A DNA stretch of 64,000 nt from Psychrobacter arenosus (GCF_904848165.1 NZ_LR884459.1:2790001-2854000); one strand, 5' to 3'; counted from the stretch's first letter, positions 1 through 9,480 are shown. Program-made: numbers and translations. The notes: generated by a model not told the origin, from the letters alone.

Positions 1-777
1 GGTGCGAATATCATTACTTTAGACCAGTATTCTACCGCTCACGAAGGCGGTCGCTATTTTATGCGCCTCGAATTCGCATTAGATGGGTTGTCTGAGATTA
101 TCGAGTCGTTTGAAGCAGAGTTTACTCGCCGAGTAGCCGACCGTTATCTGATGAAATGGCAATTGCATGACAATTCGGTCAAATACAAAGTCGGGATTCT
201 GGTCTCGAAGTTTGACCATGCGTTGCTCGATTTACTGTGGCGTCAGCAGCGTGGACTTCTAGATTGTGAAATCACATGTGTAGTGAGCAATCACGAAGAT
301 TTACGTCAAGCCGTAGAAAACTTCGGTATCGACTTCCACTATGTGCCAGTAACTAAGGATAATAAAGCTGAGGCTGAAGCGACCATCCATCAGTTAATGG
401 CGCACAATGAGGTGTTGGTGTTAGCGCGCTATATGCAAATATTGTCGTCAGATTTTGTCTCCCGTTGGCCGATGCAAATTATTAATATTCACCATTCTTT
501 CTTACCCGCGTTCGTCGGCGCTGACCCTTACCGCCAAGCCTTTGAAAAGGGCGTGAAATTGATTGGGGCAACCGCACATTATGTGACTGCTGACTTGGAC
601 CAAGGGCCTATTATCGAGCAAGACGTACACCGTGTGACGCATCGTTTGGGCGTGACTGCACTGCGCGCTATTGGCCGCGATGTCGAGCGTAATGTGCTAG
701 CGCGAGCTGTCAATTGGCATGTGCAAAACCGGGTCATTGTGACCGGTAATAAAACGGTAGTGTTTAGTGAGCACTAA
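1..777 (+). CDS. purU: Formyltetrahydrofolate deformylase (5' end missing)
   Basis: Hydrolyses 10-formyltetrahydrofolate to formate and tetrahydrofolate, supplying formate and balancing one-carbon pools in the cytoplasm. The frame is open from base 1, so the start and most of the N-terminal ACT regulatory domain lie outside the window; 258 codons are visible. The catalytic formyltransferase-fold domain begins near VGILVSKFDHALL. It carries the family's Asn-His signature in NIHHSFLPAFVGADPY and the conserved Asp in DLDQGPII, which correspond to the catalytic Asn, His and Asp of PurN-type enzymes. The ATG at 61 is internal to the ACT domain (TAHEGGRYFMRLEF reads straight through it) and is not the start. 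The next gene starts 3 bases after the stop, so the two may be cotranscribed. Confidence 0.95.
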   Translation, partial: GANIITLDQYSTAHEGGRYFMRLEFALDGLSEIIESFEAEFTRRVADRYLMKWQLHDNSVKYKVGILVSKFDHALLDLLWRQQRGLLDCEITCVVSNHEDLRQAVENFGIDFHYVPVTKDNKAEAEATIHQLMAHNEVLVLARYMQILSSDFVSRWPMQIINIHHSFLPAFVGADPYRQAFEKGVKLIGATAHYVTADLDQGPIIEQDVHRVTHRLGVTALRAIGRDVERNVLARAVNWHVQNRVIVTGNKTVVFSEH

Positions 778-780
778 ATC

Positions 781-2271
781 TTGCTAGAGAAGCCTACTAC
801 TGCGCAATCAGGAGTGCCTTATAAGCTGCTAGCGGTGTTGCTGACGCTGTATTTTGCGCAAGGCTTACCGTCTGGTTTTATCACGCAAGCGCTGCCCACT
901 ATCTTGCGTGATAATGGTGTCTCACTCGAGATGATTGGCTGGTCGGGGCTGTTATTAGCCCCATGGGCGCTTAAGTTCCTATGGGCGCCCGTCGTCGATA
1001 AATATTTTTCTCCACGACTGGGGCGGGCGCGCAGTTGGATATTGCCGCTGCAGGTTCTCTCTGCCGCTATCGTGATGGCAGTAGGTCTATTTGATCCAGC
1101 GAAACTAAGCGAACCCTTAACCTTGTGGTCGCTATATTCGCTGCTCTTGTTCTTAAGCTTAGTGGGGGCGACCCATGATGTAGCCGCTGACGGCCTAGCA
1201 ACCCGTTCACTAACGACGCAGCATGTCCCTATAGCGACTACCGGCAGTGATGAGGATATCGTTGCCTTTGCTGCGGAGGAAATGCACAACCCACATCAGG
1301 GGATGGGCAATGCAGCGCAAGTAATTGGCTATCGTCTGGGCCTGATATTGGGCGGTGGCGTCTTTTTGATGGTCATCGGCTATTGGTCATGGCAGTTGAG
1401 CTTCTTTGCTATGGCGGTGCTGATACTGGTGAATACGGTGCCGATTTGGCACTATCGGGAAGCACGTCACGAAGCTGAGCGAAAACAAGTGCTGCCAACA
1501 TCGTCTTTATCTGCTCAACTCGATGTAGACCAAGCTACTACCACTGCTGAGTTAGACGCTGATACTCCAGAGGTACCTAAGCAAAATGAACATCGTTCCG
1601 CCCCCTCAATAGGCGCTTATCTTAACGAACAATACGGCTATTTTTGGCAAGATAAGCAGATGCGTGCTTGGTTAGGCGTGTTATTGACCTATAAAGTCGT
1701 GGATGGCATCTCTAGCGGTATGGTTAAGCCGATGATGGTCGATATGGGCATCTCGGTAGCGAGCATCGGCCTATGGGCCAGCGTATTGGGCTCTGGCGCG
1801 TCATTACTCGGGGCGGCTATTGCAGCCTGGCTACTTAAGCGGGCTGCGCATCAACAAGCGCTACTTTGGTTTAATGCGCTACAAGTGGCGGCCACAGGGA
1901 CTTATGCGCTAGTAGCAGTAGCATTTGAATACGGTTGGTTGCTAAGAGCTGGAGAGAAGCCGCCATTTTGGTGGGCTTATGCGGCTAATGCTATCGAGCA
2001 TATGGTAGCGGCTATGGCGTTGGTAGCTATGCTAACGATGGTCATGCACTATGCGCGGCACGATAAAGCCGGTAGTGACTTTACCACGCAGGTCTGTTTG
2101 TTGACCGTCTTTAGCGGCAGTACACATTTACTGAGTGGTTATTTGGCAGAATGGCTAGGCTATTCGGGGCACTTTACTTTAAGCGTGGCGGTTGGAATAA
2201 TTTGCTTAATACCGTTATTCTATTGGCGTCGCGTTTTTAATCAGAGTAATAAACAGGCGTTATCTGCCTAA
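781..2271 (+). CDS. AmpG-like muropeptide/MFS transporter
   Basis: A 496-residue polytopic membrane protein of the AmpG branch of the major facilitator superfamily. AmpG carries anhydromuropeptides from periplasm to cytoplasm for cell-wall recycling. The N-terminal signature resembles the family: YFAQGLPSGF, then DNGVSLEMIGW, then APWALKFLWAPVVDKY, then THDVAADGLA. About 12 transmembrane segments can be traced. A hydrophilic loop at about residues 225-280, rich in Asp, Thr and Gln, separates the two halves and is longer than usual. The only start that follows the purU stop closely is TTG at 781, three bases downstream, which suggests translational coupling. The AmpG substrate is inferred from similarity and the exact substrate is not proven. 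Confidence 0.82.
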   Translation: MLEKPTTAQSGVPYKLLAVLLTLYFAQGLPSGFITQALPTILRDNGVSLEMIGWSGLLLAPWALKFLWAPVVDKYFSPRLGRARSWILPLQVLSAAIVMAVGLFDPAKLSEPLTLWSLYSLLLFLSLVGATHDVAADGLATRSLTTQHVPIATTGSDEDIVAFAAEEMHNPHQGMGNAAQVIGYRLGLILGGGVFLMVIGYWSWQLSFFAMAVLILVNTVPIWHYREARHEAERKQVLPTSSLSAQLDVDQATTTAELDADTPEVPKQNEHRSAPSIGAYLNEQYGYFWQDKQMRAWLGVLLTYKVVDGISSGMVKPMMVDMGISVASIGLWASVLGSGASLLGAAIAAWLLKRAAHQQALLWFNALQVAATGTYALVAVAFEYGWLLRAGEKPPFWWAYAANAIEHMVAAMALVAMLTMVMHYARHDKAGSDFTTQVCLLTVFSGSTHLLSGYLAEWLGYSGHFTLSVAVGIICLIPLFYWRRVFNQSNKQALSA

Positions 2272-2358
2272 TTCGAAGCAATTCTAGAAATAAAAGTAGC
2301 CCTAGCGTTTGCTAAGCATAATAGCGACAGACATTGCTTAAATAATTGCCAAAATTGC

Positions 2359-3162
2359 CTATAACATTAATTCTAAAACAACTTTACTACCAATAAAGCC
2401 AATAGCGAGTAGAATGAAAGCATAGATGGTGGTGTTCGCCGCTCTTTTACCGCGCCAGCCTGAGCGCCAGTGCCCAATGAGTAGGCCACCGAAGAGTAAC
2501 CACGAAAGTACACTGAAGACGGTCTTGTGCGCGATATGCTGCGCCATCAGGTCATGAACATAGACAAAGCCCAGTCCTAAAGCCACACTAAGGATGACAA
2601 AGCCGACTAAAATCATATCAAATAGCAGCGACTCCATACTTTGTAGCGGCGGTAACTTATCGACCCAGATGCGGTGAATCGTCCGGTGTTTGAGTTCGCG
2701 AATTTGCAGGCGTAAAAAGACCGCTTGTAGCGCCGCCATAAACAGGACGCAGTAAGCCGCGATAGACAGCAAGATATGAATCTCAAGTCCTGTGCTCATA
2801 TTGCTGAGAGGTTGATAAGGCGCGCGACCAAAATAACCCGCGCTTAAGCCAATAAAAGCCGTGGGAGCCGCTAAAATACCTAAACTTAATATAGGGCGAT
2901 AGAGACAGAATAAAAAATAGAATAATAAAAAGAACAGACTGGTCAGGCTGAGGGTGTTAAAGACATTAAAATTAAGACCATGCAGCGTAATAATCTGCGG
3001 AATTAAGACTGTACTATGCGCGACCATACCAATGAATAGTAAGGCGAGACTGATATTTTTGCCGATGGGACGTTGTCCGAGGAGTGCCCAGCATAGGTAA
3101 ATACTCAAGGCAACATAGGCGATACTAGCAATCACATACGCAAATAACACGGGCAACCTCAT
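2359..3162 (-). CDS. ypjD: YpjD/CcsA-family inner membrane protein
   Basis: A 267-residue, mostly hydrophobic protein with about eight transmembrane segments, matching the cytochrome c assembly (CcsA/HemX-like) family. It is divergent from ffh, the arrangement found for ypjD and ffh in many gammaproteobacteria. Family members handle haem or are linked to cytochrome c assembly. For YpjD itself the role is poorly defined; a link to magnesium or cobalt efflux has been proposed. Histidines that could be haem ligands lie in membrane regions (VAHSTVL near residue 48, LEIHILL near 127, IAHKTVF near 211). The ATG at 3162 starts directly with a hydrophobic segment. Identity rests on family resemblance plus neighbourhood. 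Confidence 0.82.
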   Translation of the reverse strand: MRLPVLFAYVIASIAYVALSIYLCWALLGQRPIGKNISLALLFIGMVAHSTVLIPQIITLHGLNFNVFNTLSLTSLFFLLFYFLFCLYRPILSLGILAAPTAFIGLSAGYFGRAPYQPLSNMSTGLEIHILLSIAAYCVLFMAALQAVFLRLQIRELKHRTIHRIWVDKLPPLQSMESLLFDMILVGFVILSVALGLGFVYVHDLMAQHIAHKTVFSVLSWLLFGGLLIGHWRSGWRGKRAANTTIYAFILLAIGFIGSKVVLELML

Positions 3163-3520
3163 TAGCGATAACGGCGCTCTTCAGCGAGTTTGGATGAGTC
3201 AATGGCCTCTATTTGGCCAACGTCCAGACGGGTCAGTGTGAGTTTCGTCACGAATGATTAGAATAATCTGTCAATTTATCATAAAATGAAAAGCAATTGA
3301 GTGCGAAATGCGCACCATGACTAAATTTAGTGTGACTGTTATAGCATAAATACGATTATTAATAGCCTTAATTCGCCTTGTTATAATCTTAATATTATAA
3401 AACTGCCGCCGCTATTGATAGAATTAATACGATTTTGTCAGCCGTCTAAGTGAGATTTTTTGGACGATAGAGCGCTACTCGCTCCCCGATATTGCTGACA
3501 TTACCAACTGAGAGAGACCT
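3163..3520. other. Divergent intergenic region ypjD/ffh
   Basis: A 358-bp AT-rich gap with no credible gene that must hold promoters for both ypjD and ffh. A perfect TATAAT at 3382-3387 on the plus strand is a possible -10 box for ffh, but its -35 partner is weak and it lies about 135 bp upstream of the start. A purine-rich GAGAGA before the ATG at 3521 serves as ribosome binding site. Confidence 0.4.
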
Positions 3521-5074
3521 ATGTTTGATACGTTAACCGAACGCTTATCGTCGAGCTTGCGCAATATTGCAGGCTCTGGTCAATTGACCGAAGACAACAT
3601 CAAAGACACGTTACGTGAAGTGCGCATGGCCTTGCTTGAAGCCGATGTTGCGTTGCCTGTGACCCGTGATTTCGTTAAGCGAGTTAAAGAAAAAGCGCTA
3701 GGCGAAGAAGTGCTAAAAGAGCTTGCACCGGGTCAAGCCTTCGTCAAAATTGTCCATGACGAACTGACTGAGATGATGGGTAGCGCCAACCAACAGTTAG
3801 AGATGACGGGCAAGCCGCCAGTCGTTTATCTGTTAGCCGGTTTGCAGGGTGCGGGTAAAACTACCACAGCCGGTAAGCTAGCAAAATATCTACAAGACCG
3901 TCAGAAAAAGAAAGTCATGTTGGTTTCAGCCGACGTTTACCGTCCTGCCGCTATTAAGCAGTTAGAGCAAGTCGCTGGCCAAGTTAATGCCAAATTTGTG
4001 CAATCTAGCGCCGATGAAAATCCAATCGATATCGCCCTACGTGCTATCGAAGAAGCCAAGCTCCAGTATCAAGATATTCTTATTATCGATACCGCGGGTC
4101 GTCTGCATATTGACGAAACTATGATGGATGAAATCAAAGCGTTAACCGCTGCGGTCACTCCTTCTGAGACGCTATTTGTCGTAGACTCCATGACGGGTCA
4201 AGATGCGGCCAATACAGCCAAAGCCTTTAACGACGCACTACCGTTAACCGGGGTCATTCTGACTAAGACCGATGGTGATGCCCGTGGTGGTGCCGCCTTG
4301 TCTGTACGTGCTATCACCGGTAAGCCGATTAAATTCTTAGGTCGCGGTGAGCAATTAGATGCGTTAGAAGCGTTCCACCCTGAACGTATCGCCCAACGTA
4401 TTTTGGGCATGGGTGACGTCTTAAGCCTCGTCGAAGAAGTCGAGCAAAAGATTGACCGCGAAAAAGCCGAAAAAATGGCGAAAAAGATGCAAAAGGGTGG
4501 CGAGTTTGACCTTGAGGATCTATTGACGCAATTCCAGCAAATGAAAAATATGGGCGGTATGGCCGGCTTCTTAGACAAGATGCCTGGTATGAGCGGCTCA
4601 GGTATGCAACAAGCGGTAGAAGAAGCTAAACCTGAAGAAAAAGTCAGAGAGATGGAAGCGTTAATCAACTCTATGACCCCGTTTGAGCGTCAAAACCCAG
4701 ATAAGATTAACCCTAGCCGTAAGCGCCGTATCGCGGCCGGTTCTGGCAAACAGATTCAAGACGTCAACCGTTTGCTAAAGCAACATAAGCAAATGGCTAA
4801 AATGATGAAGATGATGTCGCGTCCTGAAGGCATCTCAAAAATGATGAAAGCGGTCCAAGGTCTAACCGGTGGTATGGGCGGCGGCGCTGGCGGTGGTGGA
4901 CCTCTATTTGGTGGCGGTGGTAAGTCAGGCGGCAATGCTGCTGGTGCGAATCCAGCTGATATTGCTAAGCAAATGGGTCTCGACCCGAATAGCATGCCGA
5001 GCACTGAGGAAATGCAGAAAAAGATGCAAGAAATGGAAGGCACTTTACCAAAACAGTTTAAAACGCGTTTCTAG
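3521..5074 (+). CDS. ffh: Signal recognition particle protein Ffh
   Basis: GTPase subunit of the signal recognition particle. It binds 4.5S RNA and hydrophobic signal sequences on nascent chains and delivers ribosomes to FtsY at the inner membrane. The order is an N domain (residues 1-95), a G domain with P-loop GLQGAGKTT at 107-115, DTAGR near 190 and TKTDGDARGG near 248, then the methionine-rich M domain (about 330-450) with the SRP-RNA-binding segment NPSRKRRIAAGSG. At 517 residues it is longer than E. coli Ffh (453). The extra length is a glycine-rich stretch near residues 450-475 followed by a short Met/Gln-rich tail. A strong terminator follows. The 4.5S RNA gene is not in the window. 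Confidence 0.98.
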   Translation: MFDTLTERLSSSLRNIAGSGQLTEDNIKDTLREVRMALLEADVALPVTRDFVKRVKEKALGEEVLKELAPGQAFVKIVHDELTEMMGSANQQLEMTGKPPVVYLLAGLQGAGKTTTAGKLAKYLQDRQKKKVMLVSADVYRPAAIKQLEQVAGQVNAKFVQSSADENPIDIALRAIEEAKLQYQDILIIDTAGRLHIDETMMDEIKALTAAVTPSETLFVVDSMTGQDAANTAKAFNDALPLTGVILTKTDGDARGGAALSVRAITGKPIKFLGRGEQLDALEAFHPERIAQRILGMGDVLSLVEEVEQKIDREKAEKMAKKMQKGGEFDLEDLLTQFQQMKNMGGMAGFLDKMPGMSGSGMQQAVEEAKPEEKVREMEALINSMTPFERQNPDKINPSRKRRIAAGSGKQIQDVNRLLKQHKQMAKMMKMMSRPEGISKMMKAVQGLTGGMGGGAGGGGPLFGGGGKSGGNAAGANPADIAKQMGLDPNSMPSTEEMQKKMQEMEGTLPKQFKTRF

Positions 5075-5117
5075 TTTCTAGTTCAAACTGTATAGTCGTT
5101 AATGAGCAGTAGCCATA

Positions 5118-5149
5118 AAAAAACCAGTGATGTGAGTCGCTGGTTTTTT
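5118..5149 (+). terminator. Rho-independent terminator of ffh
   Basis: Six A plus CCAG at 5118-5127 pairs with CTGG plus six T at 5140-5149, with a 12-nt loop. It lies 43 bases after the ffh stop. The A-run and T-run make it usable in both directions. Confidence 0.8.
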
Positions 5150-5314
5150 CGTTTCTATTTCTGATTCTTTACCAATATGTTAAACCACCATAAAAAGGCT
5201 TAGAAAACGACCGCCGTACTACTAGTATGGCAAAAATAGTGTCCCCCGAAACGGGGCAAATGCTATGATAAGCGCTATTTTTTAATGATGTCAGTACGAC
5301 TAGTGAGGGTGATT

Positions 5315-6037
5315 ATGTTTTTGGCACTGGATACGGTCTTTGGACAATGCTCGGTGGCCATCGTGTCGGATACCGGGGCAGTCTTATATAATGAGTCCCA
5401 AGCTGGCAATCGCATGCAAACGCAGCAGATATTACCCATGATTGATGCCGCCCTTAGCCAAGCTGGCGTGACGCTAGACCAATTAACGGCTTTGGTATTT
5501 AACCGGGGTGCTGGCGCTTTTAGTGGTATCCGTATTAATACCGCTGTGGTCCAAGCGCTTTCTGTTGCTCATGATTTACCGTGTGTGGGCATATCAAGCT
5601 TACAGATATTGGCGCAAGCCGCCTTTGAGCAGCAGCAGATTGAACAGTGCTATGCGGCTCACGATGCCCGTATGAAGCAGGTCTATTTGGGCGCCTTTGC
5701 CTTAGAGTCAGGTATTATGCAGCCGCTAACCTTAGAATTGCCCTCTGCAGTAGCAGCGTTAACTATGACGCCTAGCGAGCCAGCAAGTGCTGAGTGCCTT
5801 CTTGATTACGAAAAATCTACTCCGCTAAAGCTAGCTTTGGTGGGGGATGGTGCGCCGCTGTTAACGGCTCAGGATGGCCAACCTGTGCTTGAGACGCTAC
5901 AAACGGATGCTGCTATAGTTGCCCGTTTAGGCATGGCACAGTTCGCCAAAGAGGGCGGAGTGTCTGCTGAGCAAGCCTTACCAGTGTATCTGCGCAATCA
6001 CGCTTGGAAAACCTTGAAAGAGCAAGGTAAAGCGTAA
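5315..6037 (+). CDS. tsaB: tRNA threonylcarbamoyladenosine biosynthesis protein TsaB
   Basis: Partner of TsaD and TsaE in forming the t6A37 modification of ANN-decoding tRNAs; TsaB is the inactive ASKHA-fold subunit that dimerises with TsaD. The N terminus MFLALDTVFGQCSVAIV and the segment RGAGAFSGIRINTAVVQALS match the family, where the second motif is usually GPGSFTGLR. The frame could start at 5285 or 5288, but the ATG at 5315 is preferred. It begins exactly where TsaB proteins begin and has GAGGG 5-9 bases upstream. The protein is then 240 residues, close to the usual 230. The terminator behind ffh separates it from that gene. Confidence 0.93.
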   Translation: MFLALDTVFGQCSVAIVSDTGAVLYNESQAGNRMQTQQILPMIDAALSQAGVTLDQLTALVFNRGAGAFSGIRINTAVVQALSVAHDLPCVGISSLQILAQAAFEQQQIEQCYAAHDARMKQVYLGAFALESGIMQPLTLELPSAVAALTMTPSEPASAECLLDYEKSTPLKLALVGDGAPLLTAQDGQPVLETLQTDAAIVARLGMAQFAKEGGVSAEQALPVYLRNHAWKTLKEQGKA

Positions 6038-6159
6038 GGTTCGCTTGTTGCGCTGTGGTCTGGTTTAGCTATTGATGTTGTACAGAGCGCTTTGATTCAT
6101 CTCTTATTTTTGTTATTGGTTCCTCCCTTTTATTTACTACTGTATTTAGGATAGTCATT

Positions 6160-7002
6160 TTGGATTTACTACTGCTGTTGCAAGCCGTCATTATGGGCAT
6201 CGTTGAAGGTATCACCGAGTTTTTGCCTATCTCGAGTACCGGCTACCTGATTTTATCTGCTGATATCATGGGCTTTTGGACCAAAGAGAAGGCGGATTTG
6301 TTTATCGTGGTCATTCAGTTGGGCGCCATTTTAGCAGTCATCTATGATTATTGGGGCAGATTGTGGCAGGCATTAATGGGACTGATTACCGGTAAGGCAG
6401 AAGGGCTTGCCAATCCACGCCAGCTCGGCCTAAGTTTGATTGTCGCTACCATTCCGGTCATGATTCTCGGCTTTACTTTTGCTGACGAAATTAAGATGTA
6501 TTTGTTTAACCCTTATACCGTCGCGATTATGCTCATTATTGGTGGTTTACTGATTTTTTATGTCGAAAAAAATCCTAAGCCCATCATTGCTCATGAAGCG
6601 GAAGAGGTGTCGTTAAAGACAGCGCTAATGATTGGTCTATTTCAATGTTTGGCTTTAATTCCTGGGACTTCACGTTCAGGCTCGACCATTATTGGCGCAC
6701 TATGGTTAGGGGTGTCGCGTAAGGCGGCTGCTGAGTTCTCATTTTTCTTAGGTATCCCCGTCATCGTAGGGGCAGGTTTACTCGATTTAATCAAGCATAG
6801 AGATGCTTTGAGCACGACTGAAGACTGGCTCGTACTGGGCGTTGGTACTGCGGTATCATTTATCGTAGCGTTGCTATGTATCCGTTGGCTGGTAGCTTGG
6901 GTGAGTCGCCGCGACTTCACTATTTTTGCTTGGTTACGTATCGTCACCGGTATCGTCGTGCTGATCGCTGCTTGGGCATTTGGCTATAATATCCAAGGTT
7001 AG
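6160..7002 (+). CDS. uppP: Undecaprenyl-diphosphatase UppP/BacA
   Basis: Integral membrane phosphatase that converts undecaprenyl pyrophosphate to the monophosphate, recycling the lipid carrier for peptidoglycan and other glycans and giving bacitracin tolerance. It has about eight membrane segments. Motif 1, EGITEFLPISSTG, spans residues 16-28, with the conserved glutamates at E16 and E20. Motif 2, PGTSRSGST, spans 168-176, with the key arginine at R172. Oddly, residue 29 is Tyr (GYLIL) where E. coli and most relatives have the active-site His (H30). The start is TTG at 6160; the protein is 280 residues, the normal length. Apart from the Tyr the protein looks intact. Confidence 0.95.
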   Translation: MDLLLLLQAVIMGIVEGITEFLPISSTGYLILSADIMGFWTKEKADLFIVVIQLGAILAVIYDYWGRLWQALMGLITGKAEGLANPRQLGLSLIVATIPVMILGFTFADEIKMYLFNPYTVAIMLIIGGLLIFYVEKNPKPIIAHEAEEVSLKTALMIGLFQCLALIPGTSRSGSTIIGALWLGVSRKAAAEFSFFLGIPVIVGAGLLDLIKHRDALSTTEDWLVLGVGTAVSFIVALLCIRWLVAWVSRRDFTIFAWLRIVTGIVVLIAAWAFGYNIQG

Positions 7003-7080
7003 AGCGCGGTCGCCGTTCAGACCAGCAGCACTACTGGACCATAAATAGCTTAAGTCATTGATTAATAATAGGGGCAGGGT

Positions 7081-8010
7081 ATGCAGTTACAGCAAGATAG
7101 TTTAGCGCAGCTAGAGAGCTTACTGTCTGTGCCGCTACTTTACGCCCCTAGTGCTGATGCTGACAGGGCTCCTGCTATGTTGGCTGCTATTCACGAACTT
7201 ATTGCTCACCATCACCTCCCGATATCGCTTACCGCTAGCGCCAGTCCGCATAAATTCACGCAAAAATACCGCCGACAATTAAGTTGCGATTACGGCGCCC
7301 CTTTATTAATCATTGATGACAAAGGCGAGCTTAGCCTGCTTATCGATGGGATTAGTGTGGCTCCGAATTGGGCGAAACTGCAACGGCGTATCGTGAGTGC
7401 CGGGCGTAAGTCGGAGTTGCTATTACAAGCGGCCAAATTGACTGCAGATAAACGTGCGCTAGATGCCACAGCGGGTTTTGGTCATGACAGTTTGATTTTG
7501 GCAAGTACCGGCGCGCAAGTGACTATGCTAGAGCAGCAACCGTTATTGGCGCTATTGTTATTGGTTGAGCAACAAAAAATTGCTAGTGAGAGTAATTGGC
7601 AAAAGCTGATGGCCAGGCTCACCATTATTAATAGTACAGCCGAAGCCTACTTAGCAAGTTCTGCTGCCCAAGCGGCTAACTACGACACGATATACCTCGA
7701 CCCGATGTTTCCCGATGACAGTTATGGCAGTAGCACCACGGGTAAAGGCGCCAAGGTCGGTAAAAATATGCAAGCCTTGCATGGGTTAGTCGCACCGCCA
7801 ACTTCGGAAGCGGAAATCAAGTTATTTGAATTAGCTCAGGCAACTATAACGACTAGCTTTGAGGAAGAGAGTAGTCTGAAAAATAGTATAGAGAGTGCGA
7901 GCCGTCGCCTTATCGTCAAGCGCCCCATAAATGCCCCTCATTTAGCAGGGCAGGTTCCTGATGAGTCTTGGCAAAATGATGTAGTACGTTTTGATGGCTA
8001 CTTTGGTTAA
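7081..8010 (+). CDS. rsmJ: 16S rRNA m2G1516 methyltransferase RsmJ
   Basis: SAM-dependent methyltransferase that modifies G1516 of 16S rRNA. The SAM-binding motif DATAGFGHDSLILASTG lies near residue 130, followed by the acidic residue of VTMLEQQ. The catalytic-type segment YLDPMFP appears near 210, as in YhiQ/RsmJ proteins (they have DVVYLDPMFP). The C terminus includes RRLIVKRPINAP. At 309 residues it is longer than E. coli RsmJ (250), partly from an insertion of about 40 residues rich in Ser and Glu at about 240-280. The ATG at 7081 follows AGGGGCAGGGT, a strong ribosome binding site. Confidence 0.9.
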   Translation: MQLQQDSLAQLESLLSVPLLYAPSADADRAPAMLAAIHELIAHHHLPISLTASASPHKFTQKYRRQLSCDYGAPLLIIDDKGELSLLIDGISVAPNWAKLQRRIVSAGRKSELLLQAAKLTADKRALDATAGFGHDSLILASTGAQVTMLEQQPLLALLLLVEQQKIASESNWQKLMARLTIINSTAEAYLASSAAQAANYDTIYLDPMFPDDSYGSSTTGKGAKVGKNMQALHGLVAPPTSEAEIKLFELAQATITTSFEEESSLKNSIESASRRLIVKRPINAPHLAGQVPDESWQNDVVRFDGYFG

Positions 8011-8078
8011 CAGCTACTTTGATTAATAACCACTTGGCTTAACTGGTTGAGGGTTGCAAGTGTTCAAGGAGAGCGATA

Positions 8079-8348
8079 GTGTTTGTGAGTAGCCTTTGGC
8101 TAACCATCGTAGGCTTATTTGTAGTAAGCTCATTACTGCTCCATGGGGCTCAGCGCGCCCGCATCCGTCAGTTAGAGTCTCAATTCCAGCAGCACAGTAA
8201 TGCTCAAGACTGTATGCCGCAAGACCAATTGACCTATTTACGTGAGCTTGCAAAAACTAAGGATAAAGTTGCTGCCATTAAAGCCTTGCGTAAGCAATAT
8301 CCTGAGCTTTCATTGGTGCAAGCCGTGCAGCTTTGGCAGAAAAAATAA
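8079..8348 (+). CDS. Small membrane-anchored protein with L7/L12-like C-terminal segment
   Basis: An 89-residue protein with one N-terminal transmembrane helix (about residues 5-22), a charged linker with Arg and Gln, and a C-terminal segment DKVAAIKALRKQYPELSLVQAVQLWQKK. That segment follows the pattern of the ribosomal protein bL12 C-terminal domain (K-x2-AIKALRE-x4-GL-x-EA-K). The start is GTG at 8079, with AAGGAGAG about 5 bases upstream, which is strong support for a real gene. It lies between rsmJ and ubiA. Similar small proteins are annotated as hypothetical or ribosomal L7/L12-like. No function can be assigned. The reverse-strand frame over the same bases lacks comparable support. Confidence 0.7.
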   Translation: MFVSSLWLTIVGLFVVSSLLLHGAQRARIRQLESQFQQHSNAQDCMPQDQLTYLRELAKTKDKVAAIKALRKQYPELSLVQAVQLWQKK

Positions 8349-8430
8349 TGTACCGTGCTGTACTAGCTGCCCAGTCGAGTTCTCTAATTAAAATTCATTC
8401 TTTCTACTGATTTATCTAAGTGTTCAGCTT

Positions 8431-9372
8431 ATGACTTCCCCTATGCCGATATCAAAAAGACCGCTAAGTTTAAAAGAAAAGTTTACTGCTTATATGCAGC
8501 TGACCCGCTTCGATAAACCGGTGGGCATCGAGCTTCTATTATGGCCGACACTCTGGGGCGTATTTTTAGCGAGCTTTGGTACCGGTAGTGCGGAAACTGG
8601 AGCGCTACCGAGTCTCAAAATAGGGGTGATATTTGCGCTTGGAGCAATACTAATGCGGGCAGCAGGGTGTGCTATTAATGACTTTGCGGATCGTAAAGTC
8701 GATGGGCATGTCAGCCGGACCAAAGGTCGACCGTTAGCGGATGGTCGCTTAAGTGGCAAGGAGGCGGTAGGGGCGTTCTTAGCATTGACCTTATTAAGTG
8801 CCAGTTTTCTGTTATTCTTACCTATTCAGGTATTCTACTGGTCGTTGGGTGCGGTATTTCTAGCCTTTATTTACCCTTTTATGAAGCGCTATACCCATTT
8901 GCCACAGCTGTTTTTAGCAGCAGCATTCGGCTGGGCGATTCCAATGGCTTATGTCGCCGTGCAAGGGGCGCCCGATATCTGGGCATGGCTACTATTTCTC
9001 AGCTATATGTGTTGGACCGTGGCTTACGATACCCAGTACGCGATGGCCGATAGAGAAGACGACCTCAAGATTGGCGTAAAGTCGACCGCGATATTATTTG
9101 GTCGCTACGATGTGGTGATTGTCTCGATTTTGCAGGTAGTATTTTTACTTATTATGGGCGTCGTATTGTGGCATTATTTTAGCGAGACTAAGTTGGGCAT
9201 GATTCCTATCTTTGGCCTAGGCTTGGTAGCTATGATGTTTACCAAGCAAAATGCAGCCTGTGCCACCCGAGAGCCTATGGCTTGCTTCCAAGCATTTTTG
9301 GCTAATATCTGGGTAGGGCGTTACGTCTTTGCCCTAGTAGCAGCGAGCTGTGCGTGGGTGAATCTAAGCTAG
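8431..9372 (+). CDS. ubiA: 4-hydroxybenzoate octaprenyltransferase
   Basis: Integral membrane prenyltransferase that attaches the polyprenyl tail to 4-hydroxybenzoate in ubiquinone synthesis. The first Asp-rich motif [20 protein letters not shown] is near residues 87-106 and the second, [12 protein letters not shown], near 207-218; both bind the Mg-diphosphate. There are about eight to nine membrane helices and 313 residues. The two in-frame ATGs at 8431 and 8443 are both possible starts. No ubiC lies next to it here. Confidence 0.95.
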   Translation: MTSPMPISKRPLSLKEKFTAYMQLTRFDKPVGIELLLWPTLWGVFLASFGTGSAETGALPSLKIGVIFALGAILMRAAGCAINDFADRKVDGHVSRTKGRPLADGRLSGKEAVGAFLALTLLSASFLLFLPIQVFYWSLGAVFLAFIYPFMKRYTHLPQLFLAAAFGWAIPMAYVAVQGAPDIWAWLLFLSYMCWTVAYDTQYAMADREDDLKIGVKSTAILFGRYDVVIVSILQVVFLLIMGVVLWHYFSETKLGMIPIFGLGLVAMMFTKQNAACATREPMACFQAFLANIWVGRYVFALVAASCAWVNLS

Positions 9373-9480
9373 TGGTTTGCGTAAAAGCGTTTGAATAAAT
9401 AAGAGTCTAACCATGCGCCTGACGCTGCGTCTAGTTCTGCGTCTTAATATATTAGTTTCTTTGCTGTCTTGGAGCACCTT

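Noticed and set aside
4198..5043. Open frames on the minus strand inside ffh
   Set aside because: They are antisense shadows of a conserved GTPase gene; the translations are low-complexity and match no family.
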